This document shows positions 28,142 through 36,266 of a stretch of 64,000 bases of DNA, piece after piece. The stretch lies in NCBI GenBank assembly GCA_030698625.1, contig JAUYMS010000033.1, forward strand, positions 1 through 64,000, given 5' to 3'. This DNA comes from Candidatus Omnitrophota bacterium (lineage in GTDB: Bacteria > Omnitrophota > Omnitrophia > Omnitrophales > Aquincolibacteriaceae). Within the stretch, counting starts at the first letter, position 1. Every line of letters begins with the position of its first letter. Both the position numbers and the translations under genes were made by a program. The notes beneath the pieces were generated by a model that was not told the DNA's origin, searched no databases, and was given only the letters and a program-made list of their open reading frames with translations.

Positions 28142-29308
28142 ATGGCTAATGAAAATCTATTTGGTCTGGTCTGCACCGGCGGCGGGGCCCACGGCGCTTA
28201 TCAGGTCGGCGTCCTAAAATACATTCATGAATTTTTTTGTCACGGCGATCAGAGCCCTTTCAGCATCTTTACGGGCTGTTCCTGCGGCGCCCTCAATACC
28301 AGTTTCTATGCCGCCCAATCTTACGACGCCCGCCAAAGCCGCCTTCGGCTCGAAGAACTCTGGATGAGCTTCCACGTGCCCGGTTTTCACGGCAATCTTT
28401 TAAAGAATGCGCTTACCTCCACATTAAAGCAGTGGGCGAAACCCACCGCCAGACGGAATTCGACATGGTCACTGCTCGATGCCAAACCCCTGCATGAGAT
28501 CGTGGCCAAAGGGTTTCTGCGCAAGAATTTGGACAGGGCCTTTGCCGAGGGGACAACCCAGGGCATCGGGGTGGCCGGGACGGAACTCGTTTCGGGCAGA
28601 TGCTGCTGGTTCCTCGACGGAAAAGCGGCCAAGGAGTGGAATCTCTTTCATTCCATCGGAAAACCCTACCGGATGCGCGGCCAGCACATTGTGGCGAGCT
28701 GCAGTGTCCCCATCTTTTTTCCGCCGGTAAAAATCGGGAGCCGTTATTTTTTGGACGGTTCGGTGAGTATGGACAGACCTTTGAGCGCCGCGGTCAGTAT
28801 GGGAGCGAACCACATTTTGAGTATTGGAACCGACAAACCCCATCCCGACGAACTGCCGACCTATCGTCCGAACTTTATTCCTAAATTGTCGAGCGTAATC
28901 CGCATGCTGCTGAACCAGCTGAGTTTCGACACCGCTAGCGCCGAAGCCGTACAGATCGAGGTGCTCAATTCCTTTTACAGCGCGCTCTCGCGCAAGAGCC
29001 GCAAAGAGGGCCGTAAAGTCGAGGCCCTCCCGTTATTTCACAAAGAGGCCATACCGGGGCATTATCAACCGATCACCGTGTATCAGATTCACCCCTCCGC
29101 CAGAATCCGCCAAACCTCAGTCGACGAGCAATACAACAAGGGAAAGATCGTTAAGCGTAAACGCACGCGCTTTATGTTCCACCGAAAATTTATCCGTGAA
29201 CTCATCGACATGGGTTACGAAGACGCCAAGGCGCGGCAGGATGATCTGATGAATTTCTTCGAATTAGGGGAAAAAGGGAAACGCTGGCGTCTGTTTCGTA
29301 AGCGTTAA
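28142..29308 (+). CDS. Patatin-like phospholipase
   Basis: The protein has the glycine-rich oxyanion loop CTGGGAHGAYQVG (residues 11-23), the nucleophile elbow GCSCGALN in place of the usual GxSxG, and the catalytic Asp in LDGSVSMDRP. Such enzymes hydrolyse phospholipids or neutral lipids. No signal peptide is seen, so a cytoplasmic or secreted effector-type role is open. The last 100 residues are basic. Its end overlaps the convergent permease gene by 4 bases. Confidence 0.85.
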   Translation: MANENLFGLVCTGGGAHGAYQVGVLKYIHEFFCHGDQSPFSIFTGCSCGALNTSFYAAQSYDARQSRLRLEELWMSFHVPGFHGNLLKNALTSTLKQWAKPTARRNSTWSLLDAKPLHEIVAKGFLRKNLDRAFAEGTTQGIGVAGTELVSGRCCWFLDGKAAKEWNLFHSIGKPYRMRGQHIVASCSVPIFFPPVKIGSRYFLDGSVSMDRPLSAAVSMGANHILSIGTDKPHPDELPTYRPNFIPKLSSVIRMLLNQLSFDTASAEAVQIEVLNSFYSALSRKSRKEGRKVEALPLFHKEAIPGHYQPITVYQIHPSARIRQTSVDEQYNKGKIVKRKRTRFMFHRKFIRELIDMGYEDAKARQDDLMNFFELGEKGKRWRLFRKR

Positions 29309-30369
29309 AAGAACAAGTTGTACACAATCGCCATGAGAATCACCTGCGGTAAAGTGATCGCCACCATCCACAAAGCTGTTTTCTTACCGACATTAGCCCA
29401 TAAAAGCCCGATTTCCGTGTAGTCGGTTACCACCCCGCCCATAAGAAATGCAAAGGAATTCCCGAGGGCGCCCGTTTGCCGGTAAATCTCAAAAGCCAGC
29501 GGCGCGGTGCCTTCCGAGCAAACTTCCAAGACTGTCGCAATCACCATTGTCATAAAAAGACCCAGAATGCTCGGCCCCAGAAACCGCTGAAAAATATCCG
29601 GTGAAATATAGGCGCCGGAAAAACTGGCGAGTATCACCCCGATCAAAATCCACCATAGGACCATATCGACAAGTCCCCAGGCCCCCTTCGCAATCCCCCG
29701 CAAGTCGGCGGCAAGGCTTTTGCCGGAAAATTGATACTCTTTAATACGCCTTGCGATATCCCGGCGCACCGAGAACCCTTCATCGACTTCCTCATGATGA
29801 CGGTTGTGTTCGATCAGATGATACCGGTCCAGGACCAGGAAGATGAGCCCGGTGACGACCGCAATGACTGCGGCTGTGACGCAGATCAGAATCCCGCTTA
29901 GACCGAATAATCCGATCAGCAGAATTGTGACCGGCAGATTTGCCCACGGACTGGCGAGAAGAAAACTAACGACCGCCGCCCCCGAAGCCCCTTTCTTATG
30001 GAGTTCCATCGAAAGTGCCAAAATGCCGTGACTGCACGCGCTCATCGCCAGGCCGAGGCCGACCGCATAAAACACGCTTCTCTTTTTCCCCGATGCAAGA
30101 TGCTTCGAGATATAGGTTTTCGGAACAAAGTGATCCAACATGCCGCCGAGCAAAAACCCAAATGCCACGGGCCAAAGCAGGAGGTTGGTATATTCCAGAA
30201 AGGATTGACGGTACTTGTGCAGAAACGGAAGAAAGAAAGAGAGGGCGAGGAGCAGCACCGCGACCGCTGCCGTCCAAAAAAGCCCGGTCTTGTACCAAAC
30301 TTGCGCCGGGCCTCTATCGTGACGACAGCAAGCCTCTTCGTGATTCGATTTATCGTGATCCGATGCCAT
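29305..30369 (-). CDS. YraQ-type permease
   Basis: The protein contains eight or more membrane helices and the family feature CSHGILALSMELHKKGASG followed by LLASPWANLPVTI, and GGVVTDYTEIGLL near its end. Members of this family (also annotated as permease or arsenic-related ArsP-like) have mostly undefined substrates. The start Met-Ala-Ser-Asp is chosen because a longer frame would run into the tRNA-Arg gene. It is separated from the tRNA by 12 bases. Confidence 0.78.
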   Translation of the reverse strand: MASDHDKSNHEEACCRHDRGPAQVWYKTGLFWTAAVAVLLLALSFFLPFLHKYRQSFLEYTNLLLWPVAFGFLLGGMLDHFVPKTYISKHLASGKKRSVFYAVGLGLAMSACSHGILALSMELHKKGASGAAVVSFLLASPWANLPVTILLIGLFGLSGILICVTAAVIAVVTGLIFLVLDRYHLIEHNRHHEEVDEGFSVRRDIARRIKEYQFSGKSLAADLRGIAKGAWGLVDMVLWWILIGVILASFSGAYISPDIFQRFLGPSILGLFMTMVIATVLEVCSEGTAPLAFEIYRQTGALGNSFAFLMGGVVTDYTEIGLLWANVGKKTALWMVAITLPQVILMAIVYNLFF

Positions 30370-30381
30370 AGATAAATAAAT

Positions 30382-30455
30382 TGCGCTCGGCTGGAATCGA
30401 ACCAGCGACAACCTGCTTAGAAGGCAGGTGCTCTATCCGACTGAGCTACGAGCGC
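30382..30455 (-). tRNA. tRNA-Arg (anticodon TCT)
   Basis: The sequence folds into a full cloverleaf: acceptor GCGCTCG/CGAGCGC, D arm with AGTCGGATAGAGC, anticodon stem CCTGC/GCAGG around CTTCTAA, and a T arm with GGTTCGATTCC. Discriminator is A. CCA is not encoded. A decayed transposase and truncated frames start right behind it. Confidence 0.95.
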
Positions 30456-30462
30456 ATAAATT

Positions 30463-30603
30463 TTAACCTGTTGATTCTACGTGAGTTACGGTTTTAAGTA
30501 AATTTTCTTCTTTGGGCATAACCTGCTTGGGTGCCAATACGGTGCCAATTTTACTGCTTAATACCTCCATGACCTGCCCCGGGTTGTTGTGCCAGGTTTT
30601 ATG
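30463..30603 (-). pseudogene. Short fragment resembling the tail of an integrase
   Basis: The minus-strand frame encodes a 46-residue tail containing VMEVLSSKIGTVLAPKQ and ends 8 bases before the tRNA 5' end. Tails of this kind occur at the end of some tyrosine recombinases. An in-frame stop lies directly upstream, so only a fragment remains. The resemblance is weak. Confidence 0.25.
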
Positions 30604-30739
30604 TTACTCTGGCGGTGGTAAAATTGCTACTGTGTTGTAATGCTTCGGGCACCGGCGGCTTGTAACCAAGCGAGCTGTGTGGCCGTTTGTGATTGTAACG
30701 GTATCTCCACCGTTCAATGACGGTCTTGGCTTCATACTT
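30604..30739 (-). pseudogene. C-terminal remnant of an IS3-type transposase
   Basis: The minus-strand frame encodes EAKTVIERWRYRYNHKRPHS followed by SLGYKPP, the conserved end of the DDE transposase OrfB of the IS3 group, then about 20 residues and a TAA stop at 30604. The frame is cut off upstream near 30739, so the catalytic DDE part is gone. No clear terminal repeats remain. It marks an old insertion next to the tRNA. Confidence 0.75.
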
Positions 30740-30793
30740 GCAACTTAGCCGACTTCTGCAACAGACCCTAGGAGAACCGGTACCCGTTTTTTA

Positions 30794-30825
30794 AACCCTT
30801 CCCGGCCGGACCCGGTCCGGTTTCT
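30794..30825 (+). repeat. 32-bp direct repeat, copy 1
   Basis: Matches the copy at 30886-30917 at 30 of 32 bases. The shared part includes ACCCGGTCCGG, which is partly self-complementary. It lies between the transposase tail and the broken SGNH gene. Function unknown; it may be a short mobile element end or a binding site. Confidence 0.7.
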
Positions 30826-30885
30826 ACGGTTTCTACAAGGCGCAGGAAGAAATGATTCAGGAGGGTTTGTTGCCGGAAGGTTTCT

Positions 30886-30917
30886 AACCCTTCCCCGCGG
30901 GACCCGGTCCGGTTTCT
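30886..30917 (+). repeat. 32-bp direct repeat, copy 2
   Basis: Second copy of the repeat at 30794-30825, 92 bases further. The two differing bases lie in the GGCCGG versus CGCGGG part. The sequence between the copies has no gene. The flanking 31-kb region is otherwise scarred by insertions. Confidence 0.7.
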
Positions 30918-31054
30918 TTTCAATACATTTATCACAGGACAGGAATTTTTTTTCATGAGGTGTCTAAGAATTTCTGAGATAGGCTCAGATTGTCCGGTTG
31001 TTTGCGCAAAGCAGTTGTTAGCTATGTGTGCTTTTGTGAGAGGTGCAACGAAGT

Positions 31055-31688
31055 TCACTGAGGGAGCAAAGAGTTTTCCAGAATATACTCGGCAAACATG
31101 CTGGATTTTAGACGCACGCCCTCTGCGGTCATATGAACGCCGTCCGAGAAATATTTGGGATCTTTCGGAAAAGCATTTGCAAAATCAAACAGATGTGCGC
31201 CCGTTTCATTTGCGACTGCACTTAATACCGAATTCATCTCCTCAAAACCCGTCAAGTATTCACGAGAACCGAGCGAGGGATTATCTTCAGCATGAGGCAG
31301 GTAGGCCATCGTTGCAATAATAACTTCGATCCCGTTAGCCTTCGCTATATGCACAATGTTTTTGATGTTTCGTTTGAAATAGAAGGGCTCATTTTGCGCA
31401 AGGAGCTTCCCCGCATCAATCGACGCCCCGCTTGTCTCCGATGAGATTTGTTTCAAATATTTGCCTAACACATAAGTGTCGGGTAGCGGATCCATCGTAC
31501 GCTGCAAACTCCCCAACGACTGAACCAGGCCCAACCGAATAGCAATCATTCTGAGAGCAGTGCTGTGCTCCCGCCATGCATAACAGCGCGACACCGGCGA
31601 GCCACAATTGCCGAACGCTGCCACGCGCAATCGTTTTGCGGGGAGTGACCGGCTTTGTGCTGCGTGCAGCAATTATCTTTTGAGACAT
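31055..31688 (-). pseudogene. Broken SGNH-hydrolase-like gene
   Basis: The C-terminal frame (31055-31570) encodes an SGNH end with FKRNIKNIVHIAKANGIEVI and the catalytic block DGVHMTAEG. The N-terminal frame (down from 31688) has a membrane helix (LWLAGVALLCMAG) but shifts frame near 31570. The middle part, which should contain the catalytic Ser block, is missing. So at least one deletion or frameshift has occurred. A neighbouring SGNH gene at 26998-28050 is intact, and the fragment at 103-378 is another remnant of this family. Confidence 0.6.
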
Positions 31689-31793
31689 GCGGGATTATAT
31701 CAAATATATCTAGGTGACAGCACAGTTTCAAAAGGCAAAAAGGACAGGCCAACGTGAGTTAGCCCGTCCACTAGGTGCCCGGTACCATTCAAA

Positions 31794-32201
31794 CTACTTC
31801 GAACATCTCTCGAGTGTCTCTTTTACCTCAGAGATAAGCTCGTCACCATCAAACGGTTTGGTCATATACTTATCTGCATACCCCATTTTACCCTTCTTAA
31901 TGTCCTCCTCCTGCGATTTCGCACTCAGCAATATCACGGGAATGTCGATGGTCTTCTCATTACGTTTGAGAAATTCCAAGGTCTGGAAACCATCGATGTA
32001 GGGCATCATGATATCCATAATAATCAAATCAGGAAGCTGCTCCAGTGCTGCATCAATGGCCCTCGAGCCATCTTCGGCTGTAATGACATGACAGCCGGCG
32101 TACTCCAGATGTTCACTGACGATAAGGCGTATATCGGGCTCGTCATCGACCACGAGAATTTTGTACGCCGTGTGTTTCGCGTCAGAATCCTTACTCATCA
32201 C
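31794..32201 (-). CDS. Single-domain response regulator (CheY-like)
   Basis: A 135-residue receiver domain with acidic pocket VVDDEPD, phospho-acceptor Asp63 in IIMDIMMP and the conserved Lys in MTKPFDGDE. No output domain follows, so it acts by protein contact. No sensor kinase is adjacent. The start could be either of the first two Met codons. Confidence 0.9.
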   Translation of the reverse strand: MMSKDSDAKHTAYKILVVDDEPDIRLIVSEHLEYAGCHVITAEDGSRAIDAALEQLPDLIIMDIMMPYIDGFQTLEFLKRNEKTIDIPVILLSAKSQEEDIKKGKMGYADKYMTKPFDGDELISEVKETLERCSK

Positions 32202-32646
32202 AACCCCCTGTCATGACCCCAATTTGGACTGTGGCCCTTTGCGGGCCTAATCCAGCTCAGTGTCGTATCCTAACAAACCTTACACGGTGCTTCCGGGGAA
32301 TGCAAAGTCTATATGCGCTATGGATGCCCGCCGGGCCTCCTAGATAACGTCCCCAACACACTAACCTGCTGCAATCATTAACCTTAACACCTAACCGTGA
32401 CTCCGATGTAACAGGTGCCAAGTTGTACCCCCCCCAATCCCATTGTAAATAGTGAGGATTCGGCTGTGGTTTTAAACGCCGTTGCCGAGCTGGGGCCGCG
32501 GCTCGCATGTTCCGTCGCTTATGCGGATATGACACTGTTCTGTTCTATATCACGCGGCGAAGAGCCTTAAAAAATTAGAATTGTTTTGTGTTAAGTTCCT
32601 CCCTTTTTTAGCCGTAGTGTTGGCCAATCCAACCTAAGGATATTGC
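32202..32646. other. 445-base stretch without a recognised gene
   Basis: Between the receiver gene and the amidotransferase gene. A minus-strand frame of 92 codons (32257-32535) has no recognisable domain and biased Arg/Pro content, so I do not call it. No tRNA or clear repeat is seen. The plus-strand promoter for the amidotransferase gene probably lies in the last 100 bases, but no convincing boxes were found. Confidence 0.4.
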
Positions 32647-33498
32647 ATGTGCCGCCTCCTTTCCTATTTAGGAACGCCCATACTTATGAGCAAACTCCTT
32701 TACGAACCTACCCATTCCTTAATCCACCAAAGCTTTCAAGCGCAAGAGCTTGAAGAACCTCTGAATGGAGACGGCTTTGGTACAGGGTGGTACGCCCCGG
32801 ATATCGATCCGTACCCGGCTGTGTTTGTCAGTTCGACACCTGCCTGGAGTAATCGCAACCTCCGTTATCTTGCCGAAAAAATACGCTCTCATTGCCTTGT
32901 TGCCCATGTCCGGGCGGCCAGCACAGGGGAGGTATCGGAATCAAATTGTCACCCGTTTCACTATCAAGAGCTCCTTATGCTGCATAATGGCGATGTCGGA
33001 AACTTCCCTCGAATCAAACGTGCGATTCGGCGCAAACTTTGTGACGAAATTTACGACTGGATTAAGGGGCAAACAGATTCCGAACATCTGTTTGCGCTGT
33101 TTCTACACTATGTTGGCGACACGAACGGATTAACGCCCACTCGTGTACGCGCGGCTCTTCAATCAACCATTTCAGATATAGCTGAAATGAAAACGCGTCT
33201 AAACATTAAGGACGCCGCGTATCTTAACTTAGTCGTAACTAACGGAAAATTCATGATAGCGGCCAGGTATGTCTCCGACCCTGAGGAAAAACCGGCAACA
33301 CTTTATTTTCTTGAAAGTGCCGGCCTCGAATGTGAAAACGGGATCTGTAAAATACGGCCTGCGGGAAGAGACGAAAAGGCGATTCTCATTGTTTCTGAAA
33401 AATTAGCGGAAATTGAACACGAGTGGCACGAAGTTCCGGCCAATCATTTCGTGACCATCGATGAGGACTTGCGTGTGGAGCTGCACCCTATCCGCTGA
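32647..33498 (+). CDS. Class II glutamine amidotransferase (YafJ/EgtC-like)
   Basis: The N-terminal nucleophile is Cys2 in MCRLLSYLG, which fixes the start after removal of Met. Further matches are GDGFGTGWY, VAHVRAAS, SNCHPFHY and LLMLHNGDVGNF in the first 130 residues. Such proteins take ammonia from glutamine. Stand-alone members have no firm role. It lies apart from neighbours with no obvious operon partner. Confidence 0.85.
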   Translation: MCRLLSYLGTPILMSKLLYEPTHSLIHQSFQAQELEEPLNGDGFGTGWYAPDIDPYPAVFVSSTPAWSNRNLRYLAEKIRSHCLVAHVRAASTGEVSESNCHPFHYQELLMLHNGDVGNFPRIKRAIRRKLCDEIYDWIKGQTDSEHLFALFLHYVGDTNGLTPTRVRAALQSTISDIAEMKTRLNIKDAAYLNLVVTNGKFMIAARYVSDPEEKPATLYFLESAGLECENGICKIRPAGRDEKAILIVSEKLAEIEHEWHEVPANHFVTIDEDLRVELHPIR

Positions 33499-33598
33499 CA
33501 CTTAATCCCAATCACTCCTAAACACCCTCTATTGAGCAGGGTCTTCACTCGTGCCTTTACCCCCTTGCGGTACCGTTCTTGCTTGCAGCGACTTATGA

Positions 33599-34372
33599 CT
33601 AATTGCCCGAGCCGATGTCTTCTTTACCCAATCCCAGCCGCGCAAAGATGTGGCCCGCCTTTTTCGCCGCCTGGTCCGCAAACTGGCTCGGCACGGCCTT
33701 CAGATTGCTTATGTTTCCGAGAAACCTCACCGCAACGAAATTGAGCGTCTCGCCGAGTTTCGCCTTTGCCGTCACTTCCTGAATGACAGAGTCCACCACG
33801 TCCGAGAAACTGTCTGCATGGCTGAAGGTCAGGTCGTAAACGTCAATCGCATAGGCGCGCACACTCGCCTGCTTGTCCGCTTCATCATAGAAAAACGCGT
33901 CCTTGATATCGTAACGCATGAGCTCCATCGAGATCTTCCGTCCCCGGCGCTTGCCTTTTCCGGCGCGGCCTGAGATGTCCGACAAATTGACCCTTCCGTC
34001 CGCCCTGCGAATAACGTTGACCGTCTCGATTTGAAAATCCAGGAGGTGCAGGTTGAGGCGGTCGCCGAGAAAAAGGTCGGACAGCCCGGTCAGCACCGTG
34101 ACTCGCGGAAGATAGATGAAGAGCCTGCGGTTATAGCCGGGAGGATTTTCGACCGTAACACCGTAGATCTCGATTCTATTCAGGAAGATATCTGAGCGCA
34201 CCCGCCCCAAATAAAGCGGCAGCCCTATCTTCTTGCCCACGATGCTCTCAATCGCCGTCTTGATAATGGCGTTTCTCCCCCCGAGCCACCCGGCGCCGGT
34301 CACGAGCACAGCGGCTAGAACGACCATGCAGAACACCCGCCCGAGAGAAAATTTAAGTATTATGCCCGGCAC
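33599..34372 (-). CDS. AsmA-like membrane-anchored protein
   Basis: The protein has one N-terminal membrane helix (CMVVLAAVLVTGAGWLG), then strand-rich sequence such as RIEIYGVTVENPPGY and LHLLDFQIETVNVIRR that resembles the AsmA/DUF748 N-terminal domain. The start is chosen at GTG 34372, which overlaps the end of the TPR gene by 20 bases; a later ATG (34327) would also work. Members are involved in lipid and outer-membrane homeostasis, inferred from families such as AsmA. Co-transcription with the upstream TPR membrane protein is likely. Confidence 0.6.
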   Translation of the reverse strand: MPGIILKFSLGRVFCMVVLAAVLVTGAGWLGGRNAIIKTAIESIVGKKIGLPLYLGRVRSDIFLNRIEIYGVTVENPPGYNRRLFIYLPRVTVLTGLSDLFLGDRLNLHLLDFQIETVNVIRRADGRVNLSDISGRAGKGKRRGRKISMELMRYDIKDAFFYDEADKQASVRAYAIDVYDLTFSHADSFSDVVDSVIQEVTAKAKLGETLNFVAVRFLGNISNLKAVPSQFADQAAKKAGHIFARLGLGKEDIGSGN

Positions 34373-36221
34373 CTGTAACGGCTTTCGAGTTAATCTGACT
34401 GCTAAGTTCGCGGAGATTGCGTTCGGCTTCCGCGTGATTGGGATCCAGTTCCAGGGCCTTGCGCAATAGCCGGTCTGCCTCTTCGAGGCTGCCCTGCTGC
34501 AGCCGCAGGAATGCGAGATTGTTATAAGTATCGGCGTACTCGGGGTCGAGGTTTCGCGCCTTCTCGTAATACGAGACGGCCTGAGCGAAGTCACCCTGCA
34601 GCAGGGAAATATTCCCGAGATTGTTGAAGACCTGCACATACTCGGGATCAATCTCGGCGGCCTTCAGGTAAAATTTCTTGGCTTCATCATAGCGGCCCGC
34701 GCCAGCGAGAATGTTCCCCATATTGTTATATGCGGGCTTGAGATGGGGCGCAAGCTCGATCGCCCTGCGGTAATAGGTCACCGCTTCATCCTTCCGCCCC
34801 AGGGCCGCGAGTGATAAGCCCATATTGATAAGCGGGTCATAGTAATTCGGCTTGAGCTCGATTGCTTTCAGGAGATGCACCATCGCCTCCACCGCCTTGC
34901 CTTCGCGCATCATGGCCAGGCCAACGGCATTGTGGGCTCTAGGGTTATGCGGCTGGACCTCGATCGCCTTCTGCCACAGTGTGACCTCGTTCCGGTAATC
35001 CCGGTTGCGCCCTACCGTGCCCCAGGCCAGGAGCCCGATAACGAGCCCAAAGAGACCGATGCCGACGGCTCTGTGAGCGACAGCTGAGAGCCGCAGAATC
35101 GAAACCATTCTTTGCAGGACCCACCAAAGGGCGAGCGTGAAGAGCATGCACACTACCGCGAGCGGCAGATACATACGATGCTCTGCGGCGGCGTCCCGGA
35201 TCGGAACAATACTCGAAGTCGGGCTGAGGATGAGAAAAAATGCGGCGCCCAAAAACCCCAGCCATGGCTTGCGGAATAATGCCACGGCTGTTAAGACTAA
35301 TAAAATGACGATCGCCGCAACAGGTGCCGCCGCCGACCTGAGCCCCTCGGCCGCAGGCCAAACATAATGAATGCATAAAGGATCCGGCCAAAGCGAAAGC
35401 TTGAGATAATGCAGAATGACGGCCGGTTGAATCAACGCATATTGCAACGGTGAATAATCGGGTAAGTCGAGGCCCGCTGACAAAAACTCGGGCGAGGCAG
35501 ACGAGGACAGGCCCAAACCGTATCGCATCGACTGATACAAAAGACCGCAGGAAAGTACCAGGCTGAAGTACAACCATCCGCGCTTGGTGAACACAGTGCG
35601 CCACGACTCGCTTAGAAACACACGGTCGTAAAGCGCAATCACCACGGGGGCGGTCACCATAACGGGTTTCGACAACATGCCCAAGACGCCAGCGATAACA
35701 CCCAAGAGCTGCCAAAAGCCCCGCTTCGATTGATCATCACGAATCACGCTGTAAAGGGCGAGCAGATAAAACAGGCCGGTCATGGCCTCGGCACGCTGAG
35801 AAATATAGGTCACGCTTTGGGTCTGCAGGGGGTGAACCAGCCACAGCATCGCGGCCGCCAGGCCTAGGGATGAGGCCAATCTTGTCTCGTAGAATCGCGC
35901 GAGCGTGGCGCGGACAACTCCGAACAGAACACAGCCGGCTGACAAATGCACGGCGAGATTAAAAAGGTGATAGCCACCGACGTTCGTCCCGCCCAGCCGG
36001 TAATTGAGCGCGAACGTGAGGGTGACGAGCCAGCGCGATACCCCGGTCTTTAGGGATGCGATCGCCGCGCCCAGATCGTGGCCGCGAAGATCCTGCAGAA
36101 TGCCGAGGCGATCGTCGTAAACGAAGGGACCCAAAAAGCTATTATGGTAAGCCGCTATTCCCACGGCGATGAGCAACAGCGGGAAAAAGACGCGTTCTAT
36201 AGATAATCGCATGCCCGGCAT
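34353..36221 (-). CDS. TMTC-like membrane protein with C-terminal TPRs
   Basis: The first 400 residues hold about ten membrane helices and the early lumen-type motif FVYDDR with HPLQTQSVTYISQRAEAMTG, typical of protein O-mannosyltransferase-like TMTC proteins. Five to six TPR units occupy residues 410-610, for example GRYDEAKKFYLKAAEIDPEY. TMTC proteins transfer mannose in eukaryotes; the bacterial function is unproven. This architecture is frequent in PVC-group genomes. The gene seems to start a two-gene unit with the AsmA-like gene. Confidence 0.78.
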   Translation of the reverse strand: MPGMRLSIERVFFPLLLIAVGIAAYHNSFLGPFVYDDRLGILQDLRGHDLGAAIASLKTGVSRWLVTLTFALNYRLGGTNVGGYHLFNLAVHLSAGCVLFGVVRATLARFYETRLASSLGLAAAMLWLVHPLQTQSVTYISQRAEAMTGLFYLLALYSVIRDDQSKRGFWQLLGVIAGVLGMLSKPVMVTAPVVIALYDRVFLSESWRTVFTKRGWLYFSLVLSCGLLYQSMRYGLGLSSSASPEFLSAGLDLPDYSPLQYALIQPAVILHYLKLSLWPDPLCIHYVWPAAEGLRSAAAPVAAIVILLVLTAVALFRKPWLGFLGAAFFLILSPTSSIVPIRDAAAEHRMYLPLAVVCMLFTLALWWVLQRMVSILRLSAVAHRAVGIGLFGLVIGLLAWGTVGRNRDYRNEVTLWQKAIEVQPHNPRAHNAVGLAMMREGKAVEAMVHLLKAIELKPNYYDPLINMGLSLAALGRKDEAVTYYRRAIELAPHLKPAYNNMGNILAGAGRYDEAKKFYLKAAEIDPEYVQVFNNLGNISLLQGDFAQAVSYYEKARNLDPEYADTYNNLAFLRLQQGSLEEADRLLRKALELDPNHAEAERNLRELSSQINSKAVTGAGHNT

Positions 36222-36266
36222 TATAGGCTTCTAGCCTTCCTAATGATAAATTTGAGAGGATTGGGA

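Noticed and set aside
30382-30530. AACCTGCTT shared by tRNA-Arg and nearby DNA as an attachment-site duplication
   Set aside because: The shared stretch is only about 9 bases, too short to be distinguished from chance.
32257-32535. Minus-strand frame of 92 codons between the receiver and amidotransferase genes
   Set aside because: Biased Arg/Pro content, no signal or family match and no ribosome site.
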